Of a DNA stretch of 64,000 nucleotides, positions 46,878 to 54,294 are shown piece by piece. Positions within the stretch are counted from its first letter, which is position 1, and each line of letters begins with the position of its first letter. The position numbers were made by a program, and so were the translations under genes. The stretch is from Spongiibacter sp. IMCC21906 (GTDB lineage: Bacteria; Pseudomonadota; Gammaproteobacteria; Pseudomonadales; Spongiibacteraceae). The notes beneath the pieces were generated by a model. The model was given only the letters and a program-made list of their open reading frames with translations. It did not search any database and was not told where the DNA came from. Location of the stretch: assembly GCF_001010805.1 (NCBI RefSeq), contig NZ_CP011477.1:2371001-2435000 (forward strand), given 5' to 3'.

Positions 46878-46935
46878 TAGAGCGTTCTAACCCGGAAGTT
46901 AATCCGGCGAGCCACTCGTCGATAAAAGATTTTTT
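46878..46935 (+). promoter_or_regulatory. Candidate NasT (ANTAR) antitermination leader with terminator
   Basis: Three structures follow in order. P1 is TAG-AGCGTT-CTA (46878-46889), a hexaloop with A1 and G4. P2 is CCGGA-AGTTAA-TCCGG (46892-46907), a perfect 5-bp stem with a hexaloop that has A1 but T at position 4. A terminator stem, ATC-c-GGCGAG with CTCGTC-GAT (46902-46923), is followed by AAAAGA and six Ts (46930-46935). The terminator's 5' arm overlaps the 3' arm of P2, so the two are mutually exclusive, as in ANTAR target RNAs. P1 is short and lies very close to the predicted start of transcription. Confidence 0.5.
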
Positions 46936-46998
46936 GGCCTCAACTGTTGGTATTGATCACACCCCAGTTGGGCCAAAACCTATAACGGAGTCAGACAA

Positions 46999-48363
46999 AT
47001 GTCTTGGTATCATCGCTTGATCACCTCTGCCCTATGCGCGCTGTCAGTCAGTACTGCCAGCCTTGCCACTGCCGGCACCCCGGAAAAAGCCGAACTGAAA
47101 TTCGGTTTTATAAAACTGACCGATATGGCCCCCCTGGCCATCGCTTACGAAAAATTCTTTTTTGAAGACGAAGGTCTCTACGTCACCCTGGAAGCTCAAG
47201 CAAACTGGAAGGTATTGCTGGACGGCGTCATTGACGGTCAACTCGACGGCGCTCACATGCTGGCAGGTCAGCCCCTGGGCGCCACCATCGGTTTTGGTAC
47301 CCAGGCGCACATCATCACCGCGTTCAGCATGGACCTGAATGGCAATGGCATTACCGTGTCCAACGACGTTTGGGCTGAAATGAAAAAGAACATCCCCCAC
47401 GATGACAGCGGCAAGCCCATTCACCCCATCAAGGCAGACTACTTAAAGCCGGTTGTGGAAAGTTACAAAGCCAAGGGCAAGCCGTTCAAAATGGGTATGG
47501 TTTTCCCAGTATCGACCCATAACTACGAACTGCGCTACTGGCTGGCTGCTGGCGGCATTCATCCCGGATACTATGCTCCAATGAAAGGGGATATCAGCGG
47601 CCAGATTGACGCCGATGCCCTGCTCTCCGTCACCCCACCCCCACAAATGCCCGCAACGATGGAAGCCGGAACCATTTACGGCTACTGCGTAGGCGAGCCC
47701 TGGAACCAGCAAGCTGTGTTCAAAGGCATCGGTGTTCCGGTCATTACCGACTATGAAATCTGGAAAAACAACCCAGAAAAAGTCTTTGGGGTAAGCAAAG
47801 AATGGGCTGAAAAATATCCCAACACCCATATTGCTGTCGTCAAAGCGCTGATCCGCGCCGCCAAATGGCTGGATGACAACAATAACGCCAACCGCCCCGA
47901 AGCGGTCAAAATTCTCAGTCAACCCAACTATGTCGGCGCCGACTACGATGTTATCGCCAACTCCATGACCGGCACCTTTGAATACGAAAAAGGCGACAAG
48001 CGCGACGTGCCTGACTTCAACGTATTCTTTCGATACAACGCCACTTTTCCCTACTACTCCGACGCGGTTTGGTACCTGACCCAGATGCGCCGCTGGGGTC
48101 AAATTGCCGAACATAAGCCCGACAGCTGGTATATGGATATCGCCAAAAAAGTTTACCGTCCTGACATCTATGCCGAAGCCGCCAAGCAGCTGATTGCCGA
48201 AGGCAAAATGGCCGCCAGCGACTTCCCGGATTTTGCCACTGAAACCGGTTTTAAACCGCCACAAACCGAGTTTATCGACGAGATAAGCTACGACGGCAGC
48301 AAACCGAATGAATACCTGAGCAAATTCAAAATTGGTCTCAAACCCAAAGACGCACTGAAGTAA
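46999..48363 (+). CDS. nrtA: Nitrate/nitrite ABC transporter substrate-binding protein NrtA
   Basis: 454 residues with a signal peptide (cleavage near ATA-GTP). The CmpA/NrtA/TauA fold starts [27 protein letters not shown] and includes [21 protein letters not shown] and [18 protein letters not shown], the ligand-binding surfaces of nitrate/bicarbonate-type receptors. It delivers nitrate or nitrite to NrtB/NrtD. It is the first gene of nrtA-nrtB-nrtD-nasS-nasT, behind a sigma-54 promoter and leader. Nitrate versus bicarbonate specificity is inferred from the nasS-nasT context. Confidence 0.92.
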   Translation: MSWYHRLITSALCALSVSTASLATAGTPEKAELKFGFIKLTDMAPLAIAYEKFFFEDEGLYVTLEAQANWKVLLDGVIDGQLDGAHMLAGQPLGATIGFGTQAHIITAFSMDLNGNGITVSNDVWAEMKKNIPHDDSGKPIHPIKADYLKPVVESYKAKGKPFKMGMVFPVSTHNYELRYWLAAGGIHPGYYAPMKGDISGQIDADALLSVTPPPQMPATMEAGTIYGYCVGEPWNQQAVFKGIGVPVITDYEIWKNNPEKVFGVSKEWAEKYPNTHIAVVKALIRAAKWLDDNNNANRPEAVKILSQPNYVGADYDVIANSMTGTFEYEKGDKRDVPDFNVFFRYNATFPYYSDAVWYLTQMRRWGQIAEHKPDSWYMDIAKKVYRPDIYAEAAKQLIAEGKMAASDFPDFATETGFKPPQTEFIDEISYDGSKPNEYLSKFKIGLKPKDALK

Positions 48364-48405
48364 GTACCACGAGGCCCGGCGTCCGGGGCCACCATGGAGA
48401 CAGGC

Positions 48406-49425
48406 ATGTTTAAACAAAACACAATGCACTACCTGAATCTGGCGGGTTTAAGCTGGATGATCCCCGTATTCAAGTTGGCCACGGGTGACAACCCTAAAGA
48501 ACAAGGTCAAGAAATTCTGCGTCAAATCGGTTTGCCCATTATGGCAGTGCTGGTATTTCTGGCGGTATGGTCAACCCTGGCCGCCAAAGTGGACACCAGT
48601 TTGGGCACCTTCCCCGGTCCTGCTGCGGTGTACAGTGCCGCGCAGGGATTGCTGGAAGAACATCAAGCCGAACGCGTAAAAGCCGAAGCTTTTTACGAGC
48701 GGCAACACAAACGCAACGACGCGCTATTGGCCAAAAATCCCGACGCCGAGATAAAAATTCGAGACTACACCGGCAAAGCCACCTTTATCGATCAGATTTT
48801 TACCAGCTTAGTCACCGTGTTCACCGGCTTTATTGTCGCCTCGTTTATCGCCATTCCCATCGGCGTGGCCTGCGGCCTGAGCCCACTGCTGAACATGGCC
48901 ATCGCCCCACTTATCCAGATTTTTAAGCCCGTTTCGCCCCTGGCCTGGCTACCCTTGGTCACTATGGTCGTCAGTGCAGTCTATGTCAGCAATGACCCGA
49001 TGTTTTCCAAATCCTTTGTTAATTCAGCCATTACCGTCACCCTCTGTTGCATGTGGCCCACGCTGATCAACACCGCCGTGGGCGTTGCCAATATTGACAA
49101 AGATCTGATTAACGTCGGCCGGGTCATTCAGCTGGGTTGGGTCACTCGGGTGCAGAAAATCGCCATACCCGCATCACTGCCCATGATTTTTACTGGCCTG
49201 CGTATCTCCCTCGGCATTGGCTGGATGGTATTAATTGCCGCCGAGATGCTCGCCCAAAACCCGGGGCTGGGTAAATTCGTTTGGGATGAATTTCAAAATG
49301 GCAGCTCTGAGTCCCTCTCCCGAATCATGGTTGCCGTCGTCACCATTGGTTTCATTGGTTTTATTCTCGACTTCCTGATGCAAACCCTTCACAAGCTTAT
49401 CGCCCGCGGCGAAGCCCAAAGCTAA
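48406..49425 (+). CDS. nrtB: Nitrate ABC transporter permease NrtB
   Basis: 339 residues from the ATG at 48406, preceded by GGAG at 6 nt; an ATG four codons earlier is possible. About six membrane helices are visible. The EAA coupling loop reads as the NVGRVIQLGWVTRVQKIAIPASLPMI block with G at the expected site. A charged segment of about 60 residues (about 85-125, EEHQAERVKAEAFYERQHK) between helices 1 and 2 is characteristic of long NrtB permeases. It pairs with NrtD. Confidence 0.92.
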   Translation: MFKQNTMHYLNLAGLSWMIPVFKLATGDNPKEQGQEILRQIGLPIMAVLVFLAVWSTLAAKVDTSLGTFPGPAAVYSAAQGLLEEHQAERVKAEAFYERQHKRNDALLAKNPDAEIKIRDYTGKATFIDQIFTSLVTVFTGFIVASFIAIPIGVACGLSPLLNMAIAPLIQIFKPVSPLAWLPLVTMVVSAVYVSNDPMFSKSFVNSAITVTLCCMWPTLINTAVGVANIDKDLINVGRVIQLGWVTRVQKIAIPASLPMIFTGLRISLGIGWMVLIAAEMLAQNPGLGKFVWDEFQNGSSESLSRIMVAVVTIGFIGFILDFLMQTLHKLIARGEAQS

Positions 49426-49434
49426 GGAACAATC

Positions 49435-50286
49435 ATGTCGAATTATCTTGATATCTCCCAGGTCAGCATTGATTTCCCCACCAAAAGCGGCCCCTTTCGG
49501 GCCCTGGATGGCATAGACCTGAAGATTAACAAAGGCGAATTTATCTCCTTAATCGGTCACTCTGGCTGCGGTAAATCCACCGTTCTAAATATTGTTGCGG
49601 GCCTTTACCAAGCAACAGAAGGTGCCGTTATATTGGAATCCAAAGAAGTTAACTCACCTGGCCCAGATCGTGCAGTGGTTTTTCAAAATCACTCGCTGTT
49701 CCCGTGGTTAACGGTATATGAAAACGTTGAACTTGCCGTCAAGCAGGTATTTAAAGGGCATAAAAGCAAGGCTGAAATGAGAGAATGGATAGAACATAAT
49801 CTTGAATTAGTGCATATGACTCACGCCAGTCACAAGCTACCCGCCGAAATATCCGGTGGTATGAAGCAGCGAGTAGGCATAGCCAGAGCGCTGGCCATGG
49901 AACCGAAAGTCCTGCTGATGGATGAACCCTTTGGCGCACTGGACGCCTTAACACGCGCGCATTTGCAAGATTCATTGATGGAAATTCAAGCAGAGCTAAA
50001 TAACACCGTTATTCTTATCACTCACGATGTCGATGAAGCCGTATTATTATCAGATCGCATTGTAATGATGAGCAACGGCCCTGCGGCAAAGGTAGGTGAA
50101 GTACTGAACATTGATCTACCCCGCCCCCGGGATAGACTCAGCTTGGCAGACAACAAAAATTACAATCACTACCGCGCCGAGGTGCTGACCTTCTTGCACC
50201 GAAAACAAGCAAAACCAGATGTGCCCGCAAAAAAACGAGACAACAAAACGCCCCCTCAAAAATTAAAACGCGTGGTGGGCGGATGA
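49435..50286 (+). CDS. nrtD: Nitrate ABC transporter ATP-binding protein NrtD
   Basis: 283 residues with a GGAA site before the ATG. Walker A GHSGCGKST, Q-loop VVFQNHSLFPWLTVYENV, signature SGGMKQRVGIARAL, Walker B VLLMDEPFGALDALTR and H-loop ITHDVDEAVLLSDRIVMM are intact. It is a single ATPase domain without the C-terminal receptor-like domain of cyanobacterial NrtC. The C-terminus is a basic, Lys/Pro-rich tail. It is 9 nt after nrtB and 10 nt before nasS. Confidence 0.93.
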   Translation: MSNYLDISQVSIDFPTKSGPFRALDGIDLKINKGEFISLIGHSGCGKSTVLNIVAGLYQATEGAVILESKEVNSPGPDRAVVFQNHSLFPWLTVYENVELAVKQVFKGHKSKAEMREWIEHNLELVHMTHASHKLPAEISGGMKQRVGIARALAMEPKVLLMDEPFGALDALTRAHLQDSLMEIQAELNNTVILITHDVDEAVLLSDRIVMMSNGPAAKVGEVLNIDLPRPRDRLSLADNKNYNHYRAEVLTFLHRKQAKPDVPAKKRDNKTPPQKLKRVVGG

Positions 50287-50296
50287 AGGAGTAAAT

Positions 50297-51598
50297 ATGA
50301 GTAGCAAACAAAATAATAAGCTGGGCGAGTTGGAGAAATCAGATATCACCTTGGGATTTATCCCCCTGACTGACTGCGCCCCCTTAGTGATTGCCCAAGA
50401 AAAAGGCTATTTTGCGGCAGAAGGCCTGAACGTCAGGCTGTCACGGGAAGCGTCCTGGGCAGGTATTCGCGACAAAGTTGGCTTGGGAATTTTAGACGGC
50501 GCACAAATGATCGCCTCCATGCCGGTTGCCTCACGGCTGGGCATTTCCAGCCCCAAGCTGGATTTTGTCTGCGCTCTGGTGCTCGACCTGAATGGCAATG
50601 CCATTACCATCAACAACGAACTCTACGATCAGCTTTACCAAATCGACCCCCGTTGCGAATTCAGCCCCTTAATTGCGGCTCAAGCCTTGCAATGCGTGAT
50701 AGAAGAACGCAAACGTGCAAAAAGCCCCAAACTGAAATTTGGCATTGTCTACCCCTGCTCAACCCAAAGCTTTGAACTGCGCTACTGGCTGGCCAGCTCC
50801 GGCATCGACCCCGACAACGACGTCGATATTGTGGTGATTCCACCGCCGCGTATGGTTACCGCGATGAACGACGGCGAGATCCAAGGCTTCAGCGTCGGCG
50901 AACCCTGGAATACCCTGGCCGTGCAGCAGCAGCTGGGGCACGTTGTTGCCACCAAGTACCAGCTTTGGAACAACAGCCCCGAAAAAGTCTTTGCCGTTAC
51001 CGAAAGCTGGGCTGAAGACCACCCCGTTACCCACCAAGCCATTTTGCGGGCGTTGTTAAAAGCCTGCATCTGGGTCGATAAAAAAGAAAACCGCAAAGCC
51101 GCCGCTCGCATCCTGAGTCAAGCCGCATATATCGCGCTCCCCGTTGACACCATCTCTATGTCACTCAACGGTTTATCATTAAAACACTTTGGCAAAGAAC
51201 CCGAGAAAGTCCCCGACTTTCACGTTTTTCACCGCTACTCTGCCAACTTCCCCTGGCTTAATCACCCGGAATGGTTTATCTCGCAAATGTATCGTTGGGG
51301 GCAGCTCACCACCCCCATCGACATCGACCAAACCGTGCGCCAAGTTTACAAACCCACCGAATACCGCATTGCCGCTACGGCTATCGGCCTGGACAGCCCC
51401 CATATTGACCGAAAAACCGAAGGCAATTTGCATGAAAAAATGGTGCTGCCCAAATCTCAACATCTCGGTGCCAACCGCTTTCTGGACGGTCAGGTCATAT
51501 CCGTTGGCGGTATACTCCGCTACCTTGAACAGCAAAACTTTTCTCAAGCAGACATTCCAGCCTTAAAGCTGGTGAACCGCAAAAAAAATGAGGTGTAA
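50297..51598 (+). CDS. nasS: Nitrate sensor NasS (cytoplasmic NrtA-like protein)
   Basis: 433 residues homologous to NrtA across the fold (LGFIPLTDCAPLVIAQEKGYF, DLNGNAITINNEL, YPCSTQSFELRYWLASSGI) but without any signal peptide: it begins MSSKQNNKLGELEKSD, a polar start. AGGAG lies 5 nt before the ATG. In Azotobacter, Paracoccus and Pseudomonas NasS binds nitrate in the cytosol and, in its absence, sequesters NasT. The neighbour nasT supports this. It probably arose by duplication of nrtA with loss of export. Confidence 0.9.
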   Translation: MSSKQNNKLGELEKSDITLGFIPLTDCAPLVIAQEKGYFAAEGLNVRLSREASWAGIRDKVGLGILDGAQMIASMPVASRLGISSPKLDFVCALVLDLNGNAITINNELYDQLYQIDPRCEFSPLIAAQALQCVIEERKRAKSPKLKFGIVYPCSTQSFELRYWLASSGIDPDNDVDIVVIPPPRMVTAMNDGEIQGFSVGEPWNTLAVQQQLGHVVATKYQLWNNSPEKVFAVTESWAEDHPVTHQAILRALLKACIWVDKKENRKAAARILSQAAYIALPVDTISMSLNGLSLKHFGKEPEKVPDFHVFHRYSANFPWLNHPEWFISQMYRWGQLTTPIDIDQTVRQVYKPTEYRIAATAIGLDSPHIDRKTEGNLHEKMVLPKSQHLGANRFLDGQVISVGGILRYLEQQNFSQADIPALKLVNRKKNEV

Positions 51599-51606
51599 AT
51601 AATAAG

Positions 51607-52176
51607 GTGCGAGTGCTACTGATAGACATTGACGATAATCGAGCCAATAAACTCGAACCCATTGTGACGTGGGCTGGCATGGAAATGCTCAACCACCGAG
51701 AGAGTGAAGAAGATATCTACGGTGTTATGGAAAAACTTCACCCAGAAATTATTTTAATAGACACCAACTCTACTAAACGCGATGCATTAGAGCACTTAGC
51801 CCAGCGCAATTTGCAAGGCCCCCACACCGTTATCACCCTAGGCAAAAAAAAATCCGAAGGCATTAACCGCCTGGCCACCGAAGCGGGCATCAGTCTTTAC
51901 GCAATAGATATTGTTCCTCACAGCCTGCTGCAAGCACTCATCGACATCACCATCAGCTACTTTCACAGCATTGATTGCCTACGCGCAGAAGTCTCTGCCC
52001 TGCAACCCATGGTCCAAGATCGGGAATACCTGAACAAAGCCCGGCAATTTATTATGAGTAATTACGGTTTAGCAGAAGAGCAAGCCCAAGACCTGCTGAT
52101 GAAAAACGCCAACCAACAAAAGCGTAATATCGCTGAACTGGCCAAGCAACTTATCGAGACAGGGTCTTTCGCTTAA
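51607..52176 (+). CDS. nasT: ANTAR-domain antiterminator NasT
   Basis: 189 residues from a GTG (or a second GTG two codons later) 8 nt after nasS. An N-terminal receiver-like domain (about 1-115) keeps an Asp at the phospho-acceptor site (D52 in IILIDTNS). A coiled coil follows, then an ANTAR RNA-binding domain (about 130-180, QFIMSNYGLAEEQAQDLLM, with KRNIAELAKQLIE). NasT freed from NasS binds paired hexaloop hairpins in leader RNAs and prevents terminator formation. A candidate target precedes nrtA. No reductase gene follows. Confidence 0.9.
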   Translation: MRVLLIDIDDNRANKLEPIVTWAGMEMLNHRESEEDIYGVMEKLHPEIILIDTNSTKRDALEHLAQRNLQGPHTVITLGKKKSEGINRLATEAGISLYAIDIVPHSLLQALIDITISYFHSIDCLRAEVSALQPMVQDREYLNKARQFIMSNYGLAEEQAQDLLMKNANQQKRNIAELAKQLIETGSFA

Positions 52177-52252
52177 CGCGGCAATTTCCGGTTCAACCTG
52201 CCTGGGGCTACATCAATACCAACAAACTCAGCTGGACCATTAACGGTATTAA

Positions 52253-52636
52253 CTAGCTGTTTATTTGAGACCGCTGTAAAGCACGGTAACCAGCGAAGGC
52301 TAAAAATGTCGCAACAAGCCACGCACCCTCAACTACCAGCATCACAGCCAGGGCGAGCAAGCCTGCGCCAAACAAAAACAGCCAACATCGTAAGCCAATA
52401 GTCGTCAACAAACGGCCACCCGACCGGGGCAAGCCACACAAAAGCCTGCCCCCAACAACCGCCAACCAAAACGCGGCTAACACAACAACAATAACTCTGA
52501 TGAATGCCAAAGCGGCAAAGCCTTCATGCCATAACAGCACGGCCGACAGCAGAAACAGCATGACTGATGATAAGGCAGCTATCCCGCCAACAAAGATTTC
52601 GAGGGGCTTGCCAACGGCTTGATGATAGGTAGTCAT
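52253..52636 (-). CDS. Hypothetical small inner-membrane protein
   Basis: 127 residues, four predicted membrane helices (about 14-34, 42-62, 78-98, 100-118), no signature I recognise. The ATG has AAGGA 6 nt upstream, which together with the membrane pattern makes a real gene likely. It faces nasT convergently and has no operon partner. Upstream of it, a 15-bp unit (TTTTACTAACAGCCA) is repeated once with one change at 52649-52679. Confidence 0.6.
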   Translation of the reverse strand: MTTYHQAVGKPLEIFVGGIAALSSVMLFLLSAVLLWHEGFAALAFIRVIVVVLAAFWLAVVGGRLLCGLPRSGGRLLTTIGLRCWLFLFGAGLLALAVMLVVEGAWLVATFLAFAGYRALQRSQINS

Positions 52637-52898
52637 GTAACGTCCTTGTTTTACTAACAGCCAGTTTTACTAATAGCCAAAAAATGCTCCACAAAATCAG
52701 TAGCGTATGGGCTATACCCAGTGGCTTGCTGAATATCGACCCAAGCCAGATATGACGATGGCGCTGCACATCTAGCCACGCAAACTCAATCCCTTGAGTC
52801 ATCCCGGGCGGGGCTAGCAGCGAGCCGGGATCCAGCGACTAGGCGCAATGCTTTCACTAAGCGCAGTGTTTTCACAGTGCCGGTTCACCGCACTGTTG

Positions 52899-53510
52899 TT
52901 AAGCCGCCAATGGCCCACTGTGAAAGCGGCAGACATCATCGGGTGACAAAATCAGTTCCTGTTCCCGGGCTTTAAACGCGGCTATGCGGTCATCAATAGG
53001 CTCATCTGAATAGCGTTGCGCCAATGCCAGATAATCTTTGAAATGGCGGCTCTCTGATTTGAGCAGCGATTCGTAAAAGCGCCGTAACTCATCGTCCAGC
53101 TCGGGGGCAATACGCGAAAAGCGCTCGCAACTTCTGGCTTCAATCAGTGCGCCACACACCAGAATATCGACCAGTTTACCGGGCTCACTATGACGGGCAA
53201 CTTCCCGCAAGCCATTGGCATAACGGGCGGATGAAACATGGCGGTAGGCAATGCCGCGTTTTTTCATAATGGCCAACACTTGCTCAAAATGTCGCAGCTC
53301 TTCTCTGGCTAGCTTGGACATTTTATTGAGCAGCTCTAGCTTGTCCACGTAGCGAAACATCAGGTTAAGCGCAGTGCCAGCAGCTTTTTTCTCGCAATTG
53401 GCATGATCGATCAGAATTTCTTCAGGGTGCGCCAAGGCGGCTTCTACCCAGGCATCCGGGGTGGCACAAGGCAAAAACTCGAGTATTTCACTGATATCAA
53501 CCGCTGACAT
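52899..53510 (-). CDS. miaE: tRNA 2-methylthio-N6-isopentenyladenosine(37) hydroxylase MiaE
   Basis: 203 residues, ferritin-like four-helix diiron fold. Iron ligands are visible as DHANCEKKAAGTAL, EELRHFEQV (E-x2-H), EARSCERF and ESRHFKDYL (E-x2-H). MiaE hydroxylates ms2i6A37 of tRNAs to ms2io6A using O2, near the anticodon of tRNAs reading codons starting with U. Present in Salmonella and Pseudomonas but absent from E. coli. It is followed on the same strand by no partner; the DUF1289 gene is upstream by 63 bp. Confidence 0.93.
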   Translation of the reverse strand: MSAVDISEILEFLPCATPDAWVEAALAHPEEILIDHANCEKKAAGTALNLMFRYVDKLELLNKMSKLAREELRHFEQVLAIMKKRGIAYRHVSSARYANGLREVARHSEPGKLVDILVCGALIEARSCERFSRIAPELDDELRRFYESLLKSESRHFKDYLALAQRYSDEPIDDRIAAFKAREQELILSPDDVCRFHSGPLAA

Positions 53511-53573
53511 AACTGGCTACCTGACCGACTGGCTTTAAAGAGAAAGGCGCGAATTATAGCAAAGCTAAGGAAT

Positions 53574-54041
53574 TTATCCTTCGCCCTGCATATAGCGATT
53601 AAAGTAGCGATCATAGTAAGCATGAGACAACTCAAAAAACTCTTTATCAATGGCCTCTCGTAGTTCTAACAAGCTCTGGTCCCGCCAAGCGGTATCCACA
53701 ACAAAGCCATATTTCCGAGGCTCGCTGATTTGCCCGGCCCCAGCTCGCAGCAGTTGAAACAACCAGATATAAGGGTCTTTGTGTTGGGGAAAGCGCACGC
53801 TCTGCACATTTAACTGCCAGGCCAGCAGTTCAGCATTGACGATATGCAGCTTGGTCGTCATAACCTGAATCAGCAAACGATCCAGACGCTGGTCAATAAT
53901 CTGCTTTTGCTGAGGGGTGTAGCCGTTCCAGTCGATCACTTCATGGCAAAACCGTTTACAACCCCGGCAGACATTATCGCCAATGCCTGTGGAGCAAACG
54001 CCAATGCAGGGAGTGGGAACACGGCGCAGCAGCTCAACCAA
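53574..54041 (-). CDS. DUF1289-containing protein
   Basis: 155 residues from a TTG with GGAG at 6 nt. The N-terminal 50 residues are DUF1289, a small Cys-rich module with CIGVCSTGIGDNVCRGCKRF (C-x3-C-x8-C-x2-C), probably metal binding, followed by EVIDWNGYTPQQKQIIDQRL. The remaining 100 residues are an uncharacterised extension (WRDQSLLELREAIDKEFFEL) not found in the short DUF1289 proteins I know. Function unknown. Confidence 0.8.
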   Translation of the reverse strand: MVELLRRVPTPCIGVCSTGIGDNVCRGCKRFCHEVIDWNGYTPQQKQIIDQRLDRLLIQVMTTKLHIVNAELLAWQLNVQSVRFPQHKDPYIWLFQLLRAGAGQISEPRKYGFVVDTAWRDQSLLELREAIDKEFFELSHAYYDRYFNRYMQGEG

Positions 54042-54168
54042 AACAATCTCCAGACTCAGTAAACCAAAAAAGAAAGGTTAAGCGAGATCGACCAAGCCTC
54101 GCAAGGCCGAGAATGACTATTATCCATGCTGATAATAATGATAATGCACGGACGAAATCGCTAATGTC

Positions 54169-54197
54169 TTAACCTGAGTAGGGTTTTTCAGTATACT
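54169..54197 (+). promoter_or_regulatory. Candidate sigma-70 promoter of acnB
   Basis: TTAACC (-35, 54169-54174) and TATACT (-10, 54192-54197) are separated by exactly 17 bp, about 100 nt before the acnB start. Just upstream, GATAAT occurs twice (GATAATAATGATAAT, 54131-54145), resembling two hexamers of a Fur box but not the full 19-mer. Confidence 0.55.
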
Positions 54198-54294
54198 TGC
54201 CGACCTTATTTCGCATCGATGATGGGCATCGATAGCCCCGATTACCGGCGATCCCGGTGGTGTCCGGGTACCGAAACAAAAAGAGGAGTTCAAA

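Noticed and set aside
47443-48429. 328-codon minus-strand frame antisense to nrtA
   Set aside because: Long antisense frames are common in GC-rich third positions; nrtA on the plus strand is clearly the gene.
52524-52802. 92-codon frame overlapping the small membrane-protein gene
   Set aside because: Overlaps a better supported frame with a ribosome site; no domain-like pattern.
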